Shown: piece after piece, positions 11,027 through 23,029 of the stretch
Layout of the letters: every line of letters starts with the position of its first letter
How positions within the stretch are numbered: the first letter of the stretch is position 1
Assembly (NCBI GenBank): GCA_024663395.1
Contig: JANFAH010000026.1
Span: forward strand, 496,001-560,000
Reading direction: 5' to 3'
Length of the DNA: 64,000 nt
Source: Pisolithus tinctorius
Lineage: Eukaryota > Basidiomycota > Agaricomycetes > Boletales > Pisolithaceae
The notes under the pieces: model-generated
What the model saw: the letters and a program-made list of their open reading frames with translations, nothing else
Told to the model about the DNA's origin: nothing
Database searches by the model: none
Program-made: the position numbers and the translations under genes

Positions 11027-14000
11027 ATGACACAGTCATTGTTTGTCCCTCCTCCCCTAGCTCATCAATGCCACCCTTTTGGTACAAAAGCACTGTACCT
11101 CCCTGCACCTCCACCTGTCTTTGTACTTCCAGGCTGCCAATGCCATGCTCAAGATACTGCTGCAATGCCACATCGCCCTCAGCACCAACCTGTTGATGTC
11201 TTCAATGCTGTGAATGAGCTCAAACTCAGTGAGGTTGGCTTGCCTTCACATCCAAGTGGTTCACAGAAGTGTGAGAACTAATGGCAACAGTGGTCACAAG
11301 ATATCATTCCAGCACTTCTCAAGCCCTACATGTGCTATCTTGAGGCATCCCAATCCCTCTGCATGGTGGTAGACCCCCCAGTCATCCATTGATGTTGCAC
11401 TTGCACAGTGTATCAACTCACTGTTTGCTGTCTCTTCTTTGACCATATGTGACCCTTTTGTTGTTTGTTCTTGTGATGCTCATGTATACCCAGGTTTGGA
11501 GGACATTGGGATAAGCTACTGTGCATGCACCCCAGCTCCTATACACCTCATGGGCCATGGGTTATTTGCATCATCTCCTGTGGTACCTACTCTGGCAGTT
11601 GACCTTCAAGTACTGGAGTTTGTAAAGAAGCTCTTTGTCCAGCTAACCCCAAACACAACTGCATGGTGTGAAGCACTTGAAAGCTTCCTGGATGGTTGAG
11701 GGTATAGACTGCAGTTCAAGGTATGTACTTTTCCAAACACCATCACTGGATCTCTGCCTTTGTCTTCACATCCACCCTGTATGCTACTTCTTGATTGGTA
11801 TATCATCATGGTTTGAATGTACATGTACCCACACAAATATCTCTGGTGTAATGATGGGTGCTTATTCAAATAATCAGGACAATCTCCAGCAGTGTTTCAG
11901 TAATGCTTATCATTGGTATACTGTACTGACAATATATGTGGAGGACCATATTTCTGCTATGTTCTGGTCCTTTTGCCCAAACTCCATGCCACAGCAAGAT
12001 AGCCCCTGGCCAAGTGACTACCTATGTGCTCACTGTCCTCTTTGCTTTGGGGGAGGTGACTTACAGAGCTATAACCCTCCTCAGGATGAGTGAGTCAATG
12101 ACAAGCTCATTGTTGCTGACTAGATGACTGAGACCCAGTAGCTTTGACTGCATTGTCTGCTTAGATGCATGTTTCACTCAGAAGAGAACCAACAAATCTG
12201 CCACTGATGACCCTCCCAATCCCACCAGCACTGTATTCATCCCTGAGTCAGAGGTGAAGGCCATGGAGGTTTTCATTGAGAAACAGCGATCCCTCCCAAC
12301 CAGTCAACATCATTTTCAGACTCAAAACCAGCAGGACAGGTTGGAGGATGGAATGAGGGTGCCTGCCTCTGTGTTGGATGGGTGTGGAGATTCTTTCCAT
12401 GCAGCAGATGAGAAGAGGCAAAAAGCCAGCACACAATTTTTTGCAGATACAGGGCTTATGGCTTTGTTGTGTCATCATGATCGTGTCCTCTGGTTGGTTA
12501 ATATGACATTAGCAGGGGAAAAGCAGCACTATGCCCTAGTGCTGGTGAAACATCTCTTTGACCATCTCCCTGCCAAGATGACTGTTGGCCTCTTATATGA
12601 CATTGGTTGTCAATTGGAGTGTAGCTGTTGAAAGTGGAAACTCCTTGATGATGGGATACTCTCCAGGTTGAAGTTTGGTATTTCTGTCTTCCATGCTTAT
12701 GGTCATCAATGGCCATGCCAATTGGTATATCACCCATGTAAATGTGTAGGCTTTGGCTTGTCAGATGGTGAGGGGTGTGAGCAACTATGGAGTGCCCTAA
12801 AAATGCTTATTCCAATTCTTTGAGTATCTGGGGTAAGCATTGACTCTTCTTCAAATATAATTCCAGTGCTCATTTTACCCTTAGTATCATCAGAGATTAT
12901 ATGTCCTTGACAATCAAATTCAACACTTGGACAAGAAGTCTTTTGATGCATTTGGCCAGTGACTGAGCAGGAAATGGTCCCTCTGCAAAAGTAGGAAATT
13001 GGTGGCTTTGGAGGCTCTTCATGCTCTGCATGTTGACATGCAGACTCTACAGCATGAGTGGGCTGCACAAGTACATGCACAAACTCAACTTCTACCTCAT
13101 TAGTCTGTTCCATTTTTGTGTGTGTGATCATATGACTCACCAACCTGTAGGTCAGTCAAAGAACAAGGGTTCTGAACAGTTGGCACATGTTCTTGCTCTG
13201 GAGAAAACAGTTGAGGACTATCAGTGCTGTGTGGATCAGTTAGAGAAGGATCTTGTTGATGATTGTGTCAATGACATTGTTGACTACAATCTACAACTTG
13301 CTGCAGAAAAAGGGTCACTGTCAAAGGCAGCCCAGGCCCTCAAGAAGAAAAAGGCTTCATTGGGACTTTCTGCTCAAACTGACCTTCATCTGCTGAGGAA
13401 CAACAAGTGGCTCCAAATGCAAACAAATGCACAAGCACTTAAGGTTTGGATAAGGGAATGACTTCATCAGTGCAAGTTTGAGTTCCAGTGACTACAATGG
13501 TCATATGGGACCTCTTCCAGTAGTGAGCAAATTTTTATTTCTGGCTGCTATTTTCAATAACATCATGTAGAAAACCATTTACAGTCACATGTGGAGTCAT
13601 CCATAAAACAACAAGAGCCTACCATCCTGAAACTTGTCACCACATACAATAATCTCTGTGGTGAACTGCAGAGTATGATATGACTGTGTAAGGCACCACC
13701 TGGTGCCATCCCTCCCAATCCCATACCTTCTAAAGGTATCTTTCAGCTGGACGTTGATAGTGATATTTGGCAGGGTGGTCTTGAGGAGCTTAGTGCTAGC
13801 ACCCCATGTTGGCTTGCTGATGAGAGTGTGCACAAGGGAATCAGGCTGATGTTGGAAGTTGATCACTGTAATGAAGAAGAAAGAAGGTTGTCAAGAGAGC
13901 AGTCTATCATATGGGAATGGTTTTCCATGGAGTGGCTGAGTGTAAAGTCTACTCTGGAAAATGTGGCAGGTGAGTGCAAATACCATGTTTATGTCCCATC

Positions 14001-14436
14001 TCATAGGGAGTTAGATGAATATTACAAGTATCACCTGCATGCCTACAGGGATTCCATTGTTGCAGTATATGTCAAATGGGAGGCCAAGGTTCAACATATG
14101 CCATATGCATGGGCTGCATCTAGGCCATGGGGACCTACAGCAGAAGACATCAGGGATTGCCTTGCTGCCACACATAATCCTGGTGGAACCCATGCTTCAG
14201 AGGATCTAACAGCACCAGTATTAGAAGAGGATGACTCTGATGAAGGGGATGTAATGTCAGAAGGAGATGATGAGCTGTTGATGGCCATTGAAGAGATGGA
14301 ACTGGAAGAGGAATGTCCCACTGAGCAAGCAAATGAAGGGGAATTTACAGAGGATGAGGATTGGTTGGAGGACATTGGAACTGGTTATTTGCCCTCATCA
14401 CCATTGCAGGTGCCATCAACAAGGCATAGATACTAG
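11027..14436 (+). pseudogene. KDZ (Kyakuja-Dileera-Zisupton) DNA transposase, decayed
   Basis: Transposase of the KDZ superfamily of cut-and-paste DNA transposons, common in Agaricomycetes. An N-terminal Ser/Pro/Gln-rich part (11027-11281) is followed by a Cys-containing region (about 11284-11700), the CxC-type cysteine cluster that accompanies these transposases. The catalytic core is clear at 12254-12830: the FADTGLMALL block, LLYDIGCQL, and the FGISVFHAYGHQWPCQL to GLSDGEGCE run. The C-terminal helical part is at 13021-13461 and 13828-14436 and ends in an acidic tail. In-frame TGA codons interrupt the gene, for example after ESFLDG (near 11697), after QLECSC (near 12628) and near 12823. 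Fungal introns are present. I could not find terminal inverted repeats or a target duplication. Confidence 0.88.
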
Positions 14437-14614
14437 ATGCATACCTAAGCTTCATCAATAAATAGTTTGTGCCCAGAGAAAAGATATGTATGAGTGATCT
14501 ACATTCAATGTTACCCTAAGGCACTCTGTTTTATGGTGACCTGCAATGCCTTTGGCCTCCTGCTGGGCCAAGCATTATGATTGATTAAACTAACAAGAGA
14601 ATGCACATAGTGCA

Positions 14615-15265
14615 TTGGAAAATCCTCAGCATTGCTGGGAAAATCCCCAGAGTGGGTGGGAGAATCCCCAGCACTGCCAGTAAATTCCCCAGGACAGAAC
14701 TTGGAGAATCCCCAGTGTAGCTTGGAGAATCCTCAGAGTGGGTTGGAGAATTCCCAGAGCAGGTTGGAGAATCCTCAGTATACCTGGGAGAATGCCCAGA
14801 GCAGGTTGGAGAATCCCCAAGACAGAACTTGGAGAATCCCCAGTATACCATGGAGACTTCCCAGAGTGGGTGGGAGAATCCCCAGAGCAGGATGAAGAAT
14901 CTCAACCATTGCCTGGAGAATCTCCAGCAGTGCTTGGAGAATCCCCAGGACATAGCTTGGAGAATCCCCAGAGTCAGTTGGAGAATCCCCAGCATTGCCC
15001 GGAGAATCCCCAGAGTGGGCAGGAGAATCCCCAGCAGTGCTTGGAGAATCCCCAGAGTGGGTTGCAGAATCCCCAGCAGTGCTTGGGGAAGCCCCAGGAC
15101 ATAGCTTGGAGAATCCCCAGAGTTGGTGGGAGAATCCCCAGCATTGCTAGGAGAGCCTCTAGAGACAGGAGTTGGCTGGGAAATTCCAAGCATTGCCTGG
15201 AGGATCTGCTGCATACCCTGTGGATCCCCAGAGTGGGTGGGAAAATTCCAATGACACCTGGACAA
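14615..15265. repeat. 21-24-bp minisatellite (GGAGAATCCCCAG family)
   Basis: About 30 units built on GGAGAATCCCCAG, mostly 21 bp long, some 18 or 24 bp. All unit lengths are multiples of three, so long open frames exist on both strands: 7-aa repeats with a WRIPRVG-like unit on the plus strand and LGILQPT-like units on the minus strand (open from 15283 to 14585). The frames look like a by-product of the unit length. The stretch 14437-14614 holds nothing I recognise. Confidence 0.9.
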
Positions 15266-15594
15266 TCTTTGACTTGTATGCAATGGCCAAGACTGGAGAT
15301 CACTGAAGACTTGGGAAGCATGGTGAAAGTATATGTCTGCTGTGCCTGAGCAATCACCATCACCAAGTATATTCTACTCCCTCCATCAGATGTCACCAGT
15401 CTTTCCTCAGTGGTCTATGGCCATGCTTTTTCACATATTCATATTGTATATAGTGCTCAGATCAGATTCCATGGAAATAGGTACTTGGCATGATACACAC
15501 TCCTGTCAGCAACATGGAGACTCCAAATCATTTTGATTGATCCTTCATGCTGTGATGGTGGTCTATTTGAACTGGAGGTTCCCATGATCATCTT

Positions 15595-15815
15595 GGAATA
15601 GGTGTGTTTGGGCTGGATGCCCTGGGAACAGGTCCATTCAGGCTGGGGAAACTCCCAGGATGCACTTGGAACAGGTCTATTTACGCTGGAGATTCCCCCA
15701 GGATGTCCAGGGAACAGGTCCATTTAGGCTGGGGAATCCCCCAGGATGCACTGGGAACAGGTCCATTTAGGTTGGAGAATCCCCCTGGATACCCAGGAAA
15801 TAGGTCTATTAACTC
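15595..15815. repeat. About 40-45-bp tandem repeat
   Basis: Four to five units containing GGAACAGGTCCATTTAGGCT and a GGGAATCCCCCAGGATGCAC-like part. The second part resembles the unit of the block at 14,615-15,265, so the two arrays are probably related. One further GGAGAATCTCCAGCAG unit stands apart near 15,900. The region 15,266-15,594 shows no gene. Confidence 0.8.
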
Positions 15816-15973
15816 ACTGGGGAAAGCCCCATTTGGACCCCAGGCACTTTGTTATAGATTTAATAATCCTGGAGAAAGTCCATGTCTCACACCTTGCTCT
15901 GGAGAATCTCCAGCAGTCACTGGGAATACCCAGGTGGTCAACACCTATTAGGTGGATACATCTATAAGAATAT

Positions 15974-17770
15974 ATGAACCTAATAGGTCCCTTGGGGGGG
16001 GTGACTGAAGTGAGACAGGCTGCTTGTCAGATCCAACAGAAGAAGGTGCAGCACCAGGGGCAAGTGAGCATGGAGGCTGCACAAGGTGATGCAGGTGACA
16101 TACCACCCTCCCCAGCATTCAACAAGCCTTTGCCAAAGAATACAAGGAAGAGGGGACCAAAAGCCATTGCCATGATGGATGTGAGGAGCTATCCTGTGGC
16201 TCCTCCTGCTGCCCTCCTGCTGCCACTATGCAGCTCAGGCATGGCTGTACCTCCAAGGGATCCAAGCCCAGTCACCACCACACCTGCCTCATTGGCAATC
16301 TGTGCCCTCCCTTATCTGCTTCAAGCCTCTGTGCCTCCTCCCCCAGCATGAATATGATATAATGACTCCTTCATTCCATCACCAGCCCACTCTCCACTGC
16401 ATTTTCAACACACCTGCACTCTGCTTTATCTGCTTCATGCCTCCCAGCCCCCTCCTGCAGCTCAAATGCAATACAATGGCTCCCTCACTTCACCAGTGGC
16501 CCACTCTCTGCCACTTTATCAACACTCTTACCAGCCACATCAAGGGTCCCAAGCCCATCTGGCACAAGTGCAAGCCATGCAAAGCATGCCTTATTACCAA
16601 TATCACAACCAGCTGCCTCCAGCAATGTATCTGAGTCAACTGGCAGTCCCTCCTTATCAAACATCACCCCCCCAACACAGTTCCACTCATAATCCTTTTA
16701 CTTTCCATAATTGACTTCATTATAGCTGCACAACATGACTTCATATGTATAAAAAGGCTCCCCCCTGCTCATTGACAGCCCCAGAGTTGCCTCAACTGCT
16801 GCAATGTTCCATCAGTACCATTTACACTCTACTTCAACTTCCTCAAGGGCTGTATCTCCTCATACCAGAGCTCCTTCAGTGTCATCAACAGGTTCTCATA
16901 GTGGCACTCCAGCCTCTCATCCAGCTTTGAGCTCTTCTCAAATACCCCCCAACACTACCACATTCTCTCCCACTCCTTTCCACCCCTGCCCTCCTTCTGA
17001 CTCATTGGAGAACCCCATTTCTTTGGGTGTTCACCAGTGCCAGGATGATGATGTGGAGAACAGCTCTATGCAGCTGACTCCCCAATGCATTAAGTGTCTC
17101 AAGACATATGCAAAGGAACTCTGTAAGGATCTCAGCATTGAGGAGAAAGTTGTCTTTGACTTCATCAATGTGAATAACTCTGAGATCTTCACTTCTCCAC
17201 CTCACCACTGTTGAATTTGAGATCATGTGACCTCAGGGCCAACTACCCTACTGCTTGCCAAGCAGTGAACAACTAAAGGAAAATATGACCAAGCTGGGAT
17301 TTGAACCCAGGACCCCCTTGCATATACCCAGGTGCTCTAACCACTGAGCTACCTGGCCTTGGGTACTCAACAGTGCTTGTAGGATTAGTGCAGATTACTA
17401 CTCCAACACAACCACCCAGTTCAGACTGGTAACCTTTTTTCAATGCTTGTTGATATTAAAGCTACCTTTGTCAAATACAATGCTAGTAACAAGGCCTCTG
17501 AACTCCAAGCACTTCAAGAGACTCTGACCTCAAAGGACTTCAAGGTATGTGCTCTTGGTAGTACCTTGTTTTGCATCTTTCCTCAACTTCATGACCAAAT
17601 CAGTCTCTCTAACTGCTTGTTGGCTTGCATTCTCTCACCAAACATAACTGCATATGTTACAGACACTCAGTGTTTTTGGAGGATGATGAGCTGCAGGATT
17701 GTCAAGTCTATAGAGAGGAATACTTCAAGTTGGTTGAAGCTAGGCAATTAACTACCTATAGAGAGGAATA
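15974..17770 (+). pseudogene. Gene B (left part): decayed repetitive hypothetical gene
   Basis: Discontinuous frames: 15974-16351 (basic stretch KPLPKNTRKRGPKA, then Pro-rich), 16466-16714 (Gln/Pro/His-rich), 16804-17214 (Ser/Pro-rich, then an ordered part around LTPQCIKCLKTYAKELCKDL) and 17443-17700 (around IKATFVKYNASNKASELQ and LSPNITAYVTDT). I recognise no domain. From memory the ordered segments belong to a hypothetical-protein family repeated many times in Agaricomycete genomes. A tRNA-like sequence separates the last two segments. What looks like the continuation of the same family is found at 32,457-33,029 and 45,009-45,429, on the far side of the transposons, so the gene may have been split by them. 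Confidence 0.5.
17286..17358 (-). tRNA. tRNA-like sequence, anticodon ATA; likely SINE head or tRNA pseudogene
   Basis: A full cloverleaf can be drawn on the minus strand: 7-bp acceptor stem (17358-17352 with 17293-17287, two G-T pairs), D-arm with A box TAGCTCAGTGGTTAGAGC, anticodon loop GTATATG (17327-17321), 5-nt variable loop, T-arm CTGGG/TTCAAAT/CCCAG with B box, and a TTTT Pol III terminator just downstream (17283-17280). The anticodon stem has a G-A mismatch and the ATA anticodon would read Tyr TAT, whereas eukaryotic tRNA-Tyr normally uses GTA. It also lies inside gene B. I therefore favour a tRNA-derived SINE or pseudogene over a working tRNA. Confidence 0.5.
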
Positions 17771-17920
17771 TACTCAGACTTCAAGTTGGTTGAAGCCGAG
17801 GTGCAGTAAGGAAAAAATAAACTGCTAAGTGTCCGCTTTTGGATTACATAATGCTGTGCTCAGTGAACCACAACTAAGGTAAAAGTGATAAACTCCAACA
17901 TGCCCCTTCAACAAGTATAG

Positions 17921-19952
17921 TCAAGAAGGAATTAAAAGAAAAATAATACCCATAGCTTCAGAGAAATGAATGTGCTTCTCCCTAGACATGCCCTTAGTCA
18001 GCATGTTGGCCACCTGGTCATTGGTAGACACATAGTTGACAACTACTTCTCCAGAATCCACCTTCTCTTGTATGAAGTGATGATGAATTGCAATATGTTT
18101 TGTGTGGTCATGTAACATTGCATTTCAAGCCAGTGAGACAGCAGATTGACTGTCAATGAGGGTTAGGCTCAATGGGGGTCATGACAGCTCGCCCCTCACT
18201 CATTCCAAAGCACTTGAGAATACTCTCAACATATCTCTTCTGTGAGAGCTGTATGATACCTTTATCATGGTCATGAAGTATCTCCATTCCTAAAATCCAA
18301 TGTGCCTCCCCCAGATCTTTCATCTTGTACTCCTGCAAGAGCTGAGCCTTGACATGCTCAATAGTTGTGCAGCACTTTGAGAGTATTAGCTTGTCATCTA
18401 TGTAGACAGCAACAATAATTAGTATGCTGTTCTTGACTTTAAAGAAGAGGCTATGGTCAGCCTGGCTTTGAGTGAAACCCAGGGATTTGAAAACAGTTCA
18501 AAGGCGAGAGTACCATGACTTGGGGGCCTGTTTAAGGCCATAGAGCACTCATAGCAGCCACCAGACTTTGTCACTGTCAGGAGGAAAGCCTGGAGGGGGG
18601 CAAAGGTATATTTCTTCATCTAATAGTCCATTTAGGAATGTGGATTTAACATCCATCTGATGAATTTCAAGATTATACTTAGCAGCAAGTGCCAGGAGTA
18701 TGTGGATGGTTGCAAACTTGGTGAGAGGTGCAAACATCTCAGTGTAGTCAATCCCATGTACCTGTGTAAAACCTTTGGCTACCAAATGAGCCTTGTACCT
18801 CTCAATTTCACTGGTCAGCCCTTGCTTGATCTTGTAGACCCATTTTGAGTCAATCAGCTTATGGCCAGGAGGCAGGGAAACCTCCTTGTACAGTCTGATG
18901 GACTAAAGGTCTGTAATTTGTCAATCATCACAGCATACCACTGATCTGCATCAGTGCATTGCATTGCATCATTGAATGAGCAAGGTTCATTGTCATGTGT
19001 TGTGGTTGCTTTGTAAGCCATTTCCTCATTCATCTCAGCCACCTCAGCCTTGCTGTTGCCACACACACGCTCTCACTCTGAGCGACTTCATTGATGGGGC
19101 TTCCACCCTCACTCTCTGCACCTGAACCCTCCATTGCCTCAAGCTGTTGACTAGGTAAGGTTGCCCTGTCATAGGAATTGACAAAAAAACAATAATCGTC
19201 ATCTCTAGGTGGCACTTTTTGTGTTCTGGTGGACCTGTGGTCTCTCAAGGTGGAATTGGAGTTGGATAGGGCTGTGGGGGTGTCGCTTTATGCATGGTAG
19301 GTTTTGGCGTCATCCTAGCTCACTTTACTGATGGTTTTGAGGCCATTTCAAGCGCTTTTTTAGAACTCTGGCCACTTCCTGGCATGTTACCCTCTGAGTG
19401 CTGTGGGGAATGATCTACCATTGATCCTGAGTGATCAGGTGTGTCATTTGACTTGATTTCGACCTCATGAATGACATCTTCACTCTCTCCCTCACTAGGC
19501 TCAAGATCCCCATCATCAAACTCCATGTGAGCATGGTCTTCCATGCCCAAAGCCTTGATGGTATCCAGGTGTGATATATTGCCCTTTTGGGCATTCCCTC
19601 TTATGTCCACTGGTTTACTAACCATGCTTGCAGGATCTTCTTCTATCTGGATGTGATCTAGGCCTGCTGCTGTGCTTCCCTCATCAAACACTACATCCTG
19701 GGATTTGAAGACATGACCAGTGGGCTGGTGTAAGCATAGGTACACTTTCTTGTTCTCTGCAAAGCCCAGATGAATGCATTCTAAAGACTTTGTGTCTAGC
19801 TTCTTCCTTTTTTCCTTGGGTATATGTACATGTGTGGTGCAGCCAAAGGTTCAGATATGGGCCAGCAATGGCTTAATCCCTGTAAAGGCTTCATATGGCA
19901 TGACATCCTCAGAGATAGCATGGGTCAATGATCAGTTGATTAGGTAGGCTGC
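17921..19952 (-). pseudogene. Copia pol 3' part: integrase C-terminus, RT, RNase H
   Basis: The integrase resumes directly after X1 with AYLIN followed by SLTHA (19952-19900). A Ser/Asp/Glu-rich linker follows (19745-19320). The reverse transcriptase has QMDVKSTFLNG (18660 region) and an intact YIDD at 18404-18393, then the MKDLGEAHWILGMEI block (18338-18153). The RNase H end carries the TKHIAIHHHFIQEKV and NMLTKGMS motifs (18118-17921). Stops break it, so it is not functional. Confidence 0.85.
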
Positions 19953-21810
19953 TGTGAGTCAAAGTGTGGAAAGCTGGTATAAACCAAACAAATCCAACAC
20001 CAAAGACAAATATAGAGCAAGTGGTGGTGTACCTCCACAGAACCTGGAGTGCAGAAAGATCTAGTGTGGGGAATTTCAATGGCAGGTGCTCCTGGCACAA
20101 GTCAATGGTGAGTTATGCAGGAGAAGACAAACAAGTGATGATTGGATGGGGGATGCTGAACAGAGTGAAGGTGTTCAGCTGAAAGGACTTGGGAGTAATG
20201 GACTTCAATAAAACATGCTCCTTGCACAAGTCAATGATGAGTTATGCAGGAGTGGGAGGATGACTAAGCAAGATTTGCTGACTAAGTGTGGAGTGGACTG
20301 CAGATGATGAAGGATGGCAGATAGACTCTTCTGAATGAGCCTCAACTACCAAGTATACAAATGATGACAGATAGACCCCTTCATGGAGCCTCAACTGTTG
20401 TCAACAAGTTATGCTGAGAAGAACTGACTGACTGCTGAGTGAATGGCTTCTGGTTCACTTGGGGTGTTGCTAAGTACATGGGGGTTTATATACTGTGGGA
20501 GGAGCACAGCTTGTGACAAACAAGGCACAAACACTTGGTAAGTAATGAGTAAGGACTGAGTAATCATGATGAGTAAGTGAGAAATCAAAAGTAAGCAAGC
20601 AAAGAGGATTGGTAAGTATTGGCAATAAACAAGTCAAGGACAGTCAAAATATCACAGAATGAGTCAAATGGAGTCTGAAACTGAGTAAGCACACTGATAT
20701 CACATTAGGGGGTGGCAATGCAAGTCAGATCTCAGCAGAGACATCTCTAGATCCAAAGATGGCATGACAGATGGATGGTGTTTCCAGACAGGGAAGTATT
20801 AATTCCAGAATTGAAGGGCATGAGTCAGGTGTCAAAGGGGCTAGGGCATTGGGGGTCTGTGGGGCAATGGGAGCATAAGCGATCACATCTCCCACCCTTT
20901 CATCCTCTCAGCAAAGTTAACAAAAACTTCATGGATGGGGCTCTGATGGAGGAGGAGGAGAAGGGGGGACATCTTCTGCTGGATCTTGCAGTAAGAAGGC
21001 AAGATGCATGTCATACTCATCATGAGTGCAATCAGGGAGGCTGGAGGACAGTAGATTATGCTGCATCTGTTGCAATGTGGGAAGAATGATGGACAAGATT
21101 GGAATAAAGACAGTGCAGGGAGCAGGGGGGAACGATCCATATGCTTCATCAACTGGGGAGACTGAAATGACCACATAAGACCTTTCTAACTGAGTGACAG
21201 ACCTGAGGCAACCAAAGAATGTCCTTCTGGAAGTCATACTGACAAGGAGAACACACTGACCAAGCTGCATGGGATGAGATGGGGCTGACAACAATGGAAT
21301 GAACCAGGGGGCTTCAGGACAGAAGCTGGTGGGAATGCCTGGCAGATATATGTAGCCACTATCTCTGGCAAATGAGACAAGCAAGATGATTGATGAAGAG
21401 GTGGCCATGATTGATGGACTTAGTGAAATGAGCACCTGACAGATGGAGTGCTGTAGGAATGCATAGGGTGCAAGGATCCTCTCCAAATTTGGAAGGCAGA
21501 ATCACATGGCTGAGCATTTTAAGTGAGTGTGAGAACAGAGTCGATATCTTTGGAATGGTGGAGATATGACAAAAACCAGAATGCTGTACACAGGCACTAA
21601 AAACCTTTAATGTGTGCTTAACTCACTTCCTCTTTTCTCTTTAGCACTGATGACTTGTTCTTGTGCAAAGGATGACTGCTCACATCCAGCAGTCTTTCTA
21701 TGCATGAGGCTGTTAGTCTTCATCTGCATGCATGGGCATTGTGCACAACTCATTGATGAGTTAGGCAGAGTCAGCTGTAACCATGTCCACAACACCTTTG
21801 GTGTGTGACA
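19953..21810 (-). mobile_element. Element X, copy X1
   Basis: Full-length copy of 1,858 bp, read on the minus strand from TGTCACACACC (21810) to GACTCACA (19953). It is flanked by CTGC (19949-19952 and 21811-21814). Taking it out with one CTGC rejoins the copia integrase frame across QYA and AYLIN, which fixes both ends exactly. The two ends form a short imperfect inverted repeat (TGTCA and TGTGA). It contains one 480-nt frame (21408-20929) and a TATATAAA-type box on the minus strand at 20492-20485, downstream of the frame. No reverse transcriptase, transposase or direct terminal repeats are present. It is either a solo LTR with a gene in U3 or a small non-autonomous element. Confidence 0.85.
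20929..21408 (-). CDS. Element X protein (X1 copy), 159 aa, unrecognised
   Basis: Starts MATSSSII and is open for 159 codons with a TAA/TGA stop at its end near 20929. The protein is rich in Pro and Ser and has conserved blocks YIYLPGIPTSF, LVSMTSRRTFFG, RSYVV and LQDPAEDVPP; the last 15 residues are a Pro/Ser/Glu tail. There is no signal peptide, no clear membrane segment and no domain I know. The frame is also open upstream (to 21486), but in X1 a 1-nt deletion relative to X3 and X4 separates it from the earlier frame, so MATS is the start common to all copies. Function unknown. Confidence 0.55.
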   Translation of the reverse strand: MATSSSIILLVSFARDSGYIYLPGIPTSFCPEAPWFIPLLSAPSHPMQLGQCVLLVSMTSRRTFFGCLRSVTQLERSYVVISVSPVDEAYGSFPPAPCTVFIPILSIILPTLQQMQHNLLSSSLPDCTHDEYDMHLAFLLQDPAEDVPPSPPPPSEPHP

Positions 21811-21814
21811 CTGC

Positions 21815-23029
21815 ATACTGGATAGCATCCCCCCAACATTTATTTGGCAGTCCAGCATCTTTTAGCATTGCCTACACACTTTCAACAAGTGTGCAGTTCA
21901 TCCACTCAGCAATGCCATTCTCCTGTGGGGTATAGGCATTCGTCTTCTTGTGGTGGACCCCTTTTGACTTGAGGTAGGCCTTGAACTCATCTGAGCCATA
22001 CTCCCCACCTCCATCACTCTGAAAATAATTTGCTTTTTCACCAGTTTCAACTTCAGCTCAAGCAAGGTAGTCTTTCACTGAGGGGAAGACTTCATCCTTA
22101 GATTTTATTAGTTTAACCACAAGGTGGTGTGAGTGAGCATCAATGAAGGTTACAAAGTAGTGGTGTCCAGTTTGGGCTGTAGTCTCCATGGGACCACATA
22201 CATCAGAGTATGTCCAGTAGAGTACTGTTGGGCTTTCAATGTTTGACTTGATGGGTATCACCTTACAGTGTTGCTTCCCTTTGAGGCAAGGTTGGCATAC
22301 TGAGTTCAAGTGCTCAGTGCCAGTAAGCTCCATGCCTTCAACCATTCCTGCTTTAACTAGTTTAAGCACAGAATTTATATTCACATGTCCAAGACATCAA
22401 TGCCACAAGTCAAGTGTGGCTACAGACTTTGGTGCTGCAGCTGCAAGTGCCAGGAAAGTAAGGGTAGGGTCAAGTAGTGGAGATGGTCCTTGTATGACAA
22501 GTGCTCCATGACTCAGAGAGTGAGTCCTTTCTGCAAGGATGTAGAGTGAGCCTTGACAATGACCCATGCCTACAGTGTCTGTACCATCAGTGATTGAGCA
22601 TGTTCCACCTGTGAAGGTGACCTGGACATTTCTAGTGGCAAGGTATGCCACCAAGAGGAGGTTTGTGCTGAGATCTGGAACAAAATAGACCTTCTGTAGT
22701 AGGATTCTACTGGTCTTCCCATTTGGAAGATCCATATGAAGTTTGATCCATCTGATGGCAGTAGCAGGAATTGTGCTCCCATTGCCAATGATTACAGGCT
22801 GTGGGGGTGAGAGCATCTTTAGTGAAGTGAACCATTTCTGCTGACAGCACATATTCACAGAAGCACTGGAGTCTATGACCCAGCACATGTGCAGATTCTT
22901 GCCATTGTCAGTGGCCATGAAGAGACATAGAGTGCTGTCTTCAGCAGGTGAGATGTGTGTGACTTTAGCAACAAGTTTGTCCTCCTTAGGCTTATCCTTT
23001 TCAGCCTGCAACAGGGACTTGGCTGCCTC
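21815..23029 (-). pseudogene. Copia gag end, protease and integrase core
   Basis: The protease shows WVIDSSASVNM, with the catalytic Asp kept (about 22850). The pre-integrase and zinc-binding part follow, with the LGHVN-like block and CLKGKQH (22384-22250). The integrase core includes TYSDVCGPM and, further on, the QENGIAEWMN-like block (about 21930) and ends at QYA where X1 is inserted. The coding sequence breaks at 22,385-22,396 and near 22,057. At the 5' side it ends in KSLLQAEKDKPKED, after which the sequence belongs to X2. Confidence 0.8.

Larger units (their letters stand above)
17901..23029 (-). mobile_element. Ty1/copia element, truncated in gag and split by X1
   Basis: Copia order is seen on the minus strand: end of gag and protease (23029-22397), integrase (22384-21815, continuing at 19952), integrase C-terminus and linker (19745-19320), reverse transcriptase (about 18980-18153) and RNase H (18118-17921). 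At the 3' end a polypurine-like tract GAAGGGGCA directly precedes TGTTGGAGTT at 17900, a typical copia 3' LTR start; I cannot place the other end of that LTR. The 5' end is cut at about 23,029, where the sequence passes straight into element X2. Many stops and frame changes are present. Element X1 sits in the integrase with a 4-bp duplication CTGC. Confidence 0.85.

Noticed and set aside
14585..15283. 232-codon minus-strand frame across the minisatellite
   Set aside because: The repeat unit length is a multiple of three, so open frames arise on both strands; the product is only a 7-aa repeat.
7403..15815. Repeat blocks as a CRISPR array
   Set aside because: Units are contiguous without unique spacers, and the genome is a eukaryote with introns.
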